Origin: Melieria omissa
Lineage: Eukaryota; Arthropoda; Insecta; Diptera; Ulidiidae
Length of the DNA: 64,000 bases
Assembly (NCBI GenBank): GCA_963971225.1
Contig: OZ020267.1
Coordinates: 89,145,648 to 89,209,647 of the forward strand
Reading direction: 5' to 3'
Part shown: positions 63,788 to 64,000 of the stretch, one piece after another
Position numbering within the stretch: the first letter of the stretch is position 1
How the letters are laid out: the number at the start of each line of letters is the position of its first letter
Notes under the pieces: model-generated
Database searches by the model: none
Told to the model about the DNA's origin: nothing
What the model saw: the letters and a program-made list of their open reading frames with translations, nothing else
Program-made: the position numbers and the translations under genes

Positions 63788-64000
63788 TTGTATAACCTTT
63801 GAATTAAAACAAGAAGAAAATAATTGATTAAGGGGTCCTCTAGTTTTAAATTTTGAAAAAATAGATTTTTTTTTTTAATTTCATATTTTTATAGTATAAC
63901 TATTATAGAAAAAGTATACGAACGGAATTTGGCGAATTCGTAAACGTCTCTGAGATACAGAGCCTCAAATCCGTCTCGTTCACTACGCGGTAACACGGTT
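63788..64000. other. AT-rich flank, no gene
   Basis: Sequence after the second target copy of the LOA insertion. Contains a T-run at 63867 and no recognisable gene or element end. Confidence 0.4.

Overview
The window is a transposon-dense stretch of an animal genome, most likely a higher (brachyceran) fly, possibly a tephritid. This rests on GT..AG introns, AATAAA signals, and element clades typical of Diptera: mdg1/412-like, mdg-like and CsRn1-like Gypsy LTR elements, LOA, Jockey-superfamily and RTE non-LTR elements, mariner, PIF/Harbinger, Transib and hAT relics. There is no operon structure. Only one stretch looks like an ordinary host gene: a C2H2 zinc-finger gene on the minus strand (35599-39627, two exons visible).

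Layout. 1-2564: degenerate sequence and a foldback repeat with 467-bp arms. 2565-5214: an apparently complete PIF/Harbinger transposon with a DDE transposase and a convergent three-exon Myb/SANT-like partner gene. 5561-16322: a Jockey-like non-LTR element (+), broken by a Transib-type element (5952-13221) that itself holds a young mdg1-like LTR retrotransposon (6521-12142), and by a deleted mariner (14199-14790). 16323-35032: three related minus-strand Gypsy copies (G1, G2, G3), cut by a second Transib copy (23281-24926), a hAT-like repeat (24967-26320), a small TIR element (27865-28623) and a CsRn1-like element (30283-34313). 35190-35550: the 5' end of another CsRn1-like element. 35599-39627: zinc-finger gene with a hAT MITE in its intron. 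40026-41192: a long-TIR mariner derivative in a Jockey-like 3' end. 42132-47691: fragments of two transposon-associated proteins, the main one inside a 4.3-kb element with about 445-bp inverted repeats (Chapaev/CMC-like by its ends), carrying a TTAA-type insertion and a minisatellite. 47697-63776: an antisense LOA 3' end, a LOA element, a hAT-like region split by an RTE element, and a second LOA element with an 11-bp target duplication.

The most notable signal is the pair of Transib-type elements. Their two ends read as heptamer CACAGTG, a spacer of exactly 12 bp at one end and 23 bp at the other, and nonamer ACAAAAATA, which is the layout of V(D)J recombination signals. Both copies have 5-bp target duplications (CGTCG and GGACG), and copy 2 has a paralogous empty site in the same window. 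Second is the mdg1-like LTR element, whose gag, protease and reverse-transcriptase core are replaced by small ORFs, including an intact zinc-finger ORF followed by poly(A) tracts, between two LTRs that look identical.
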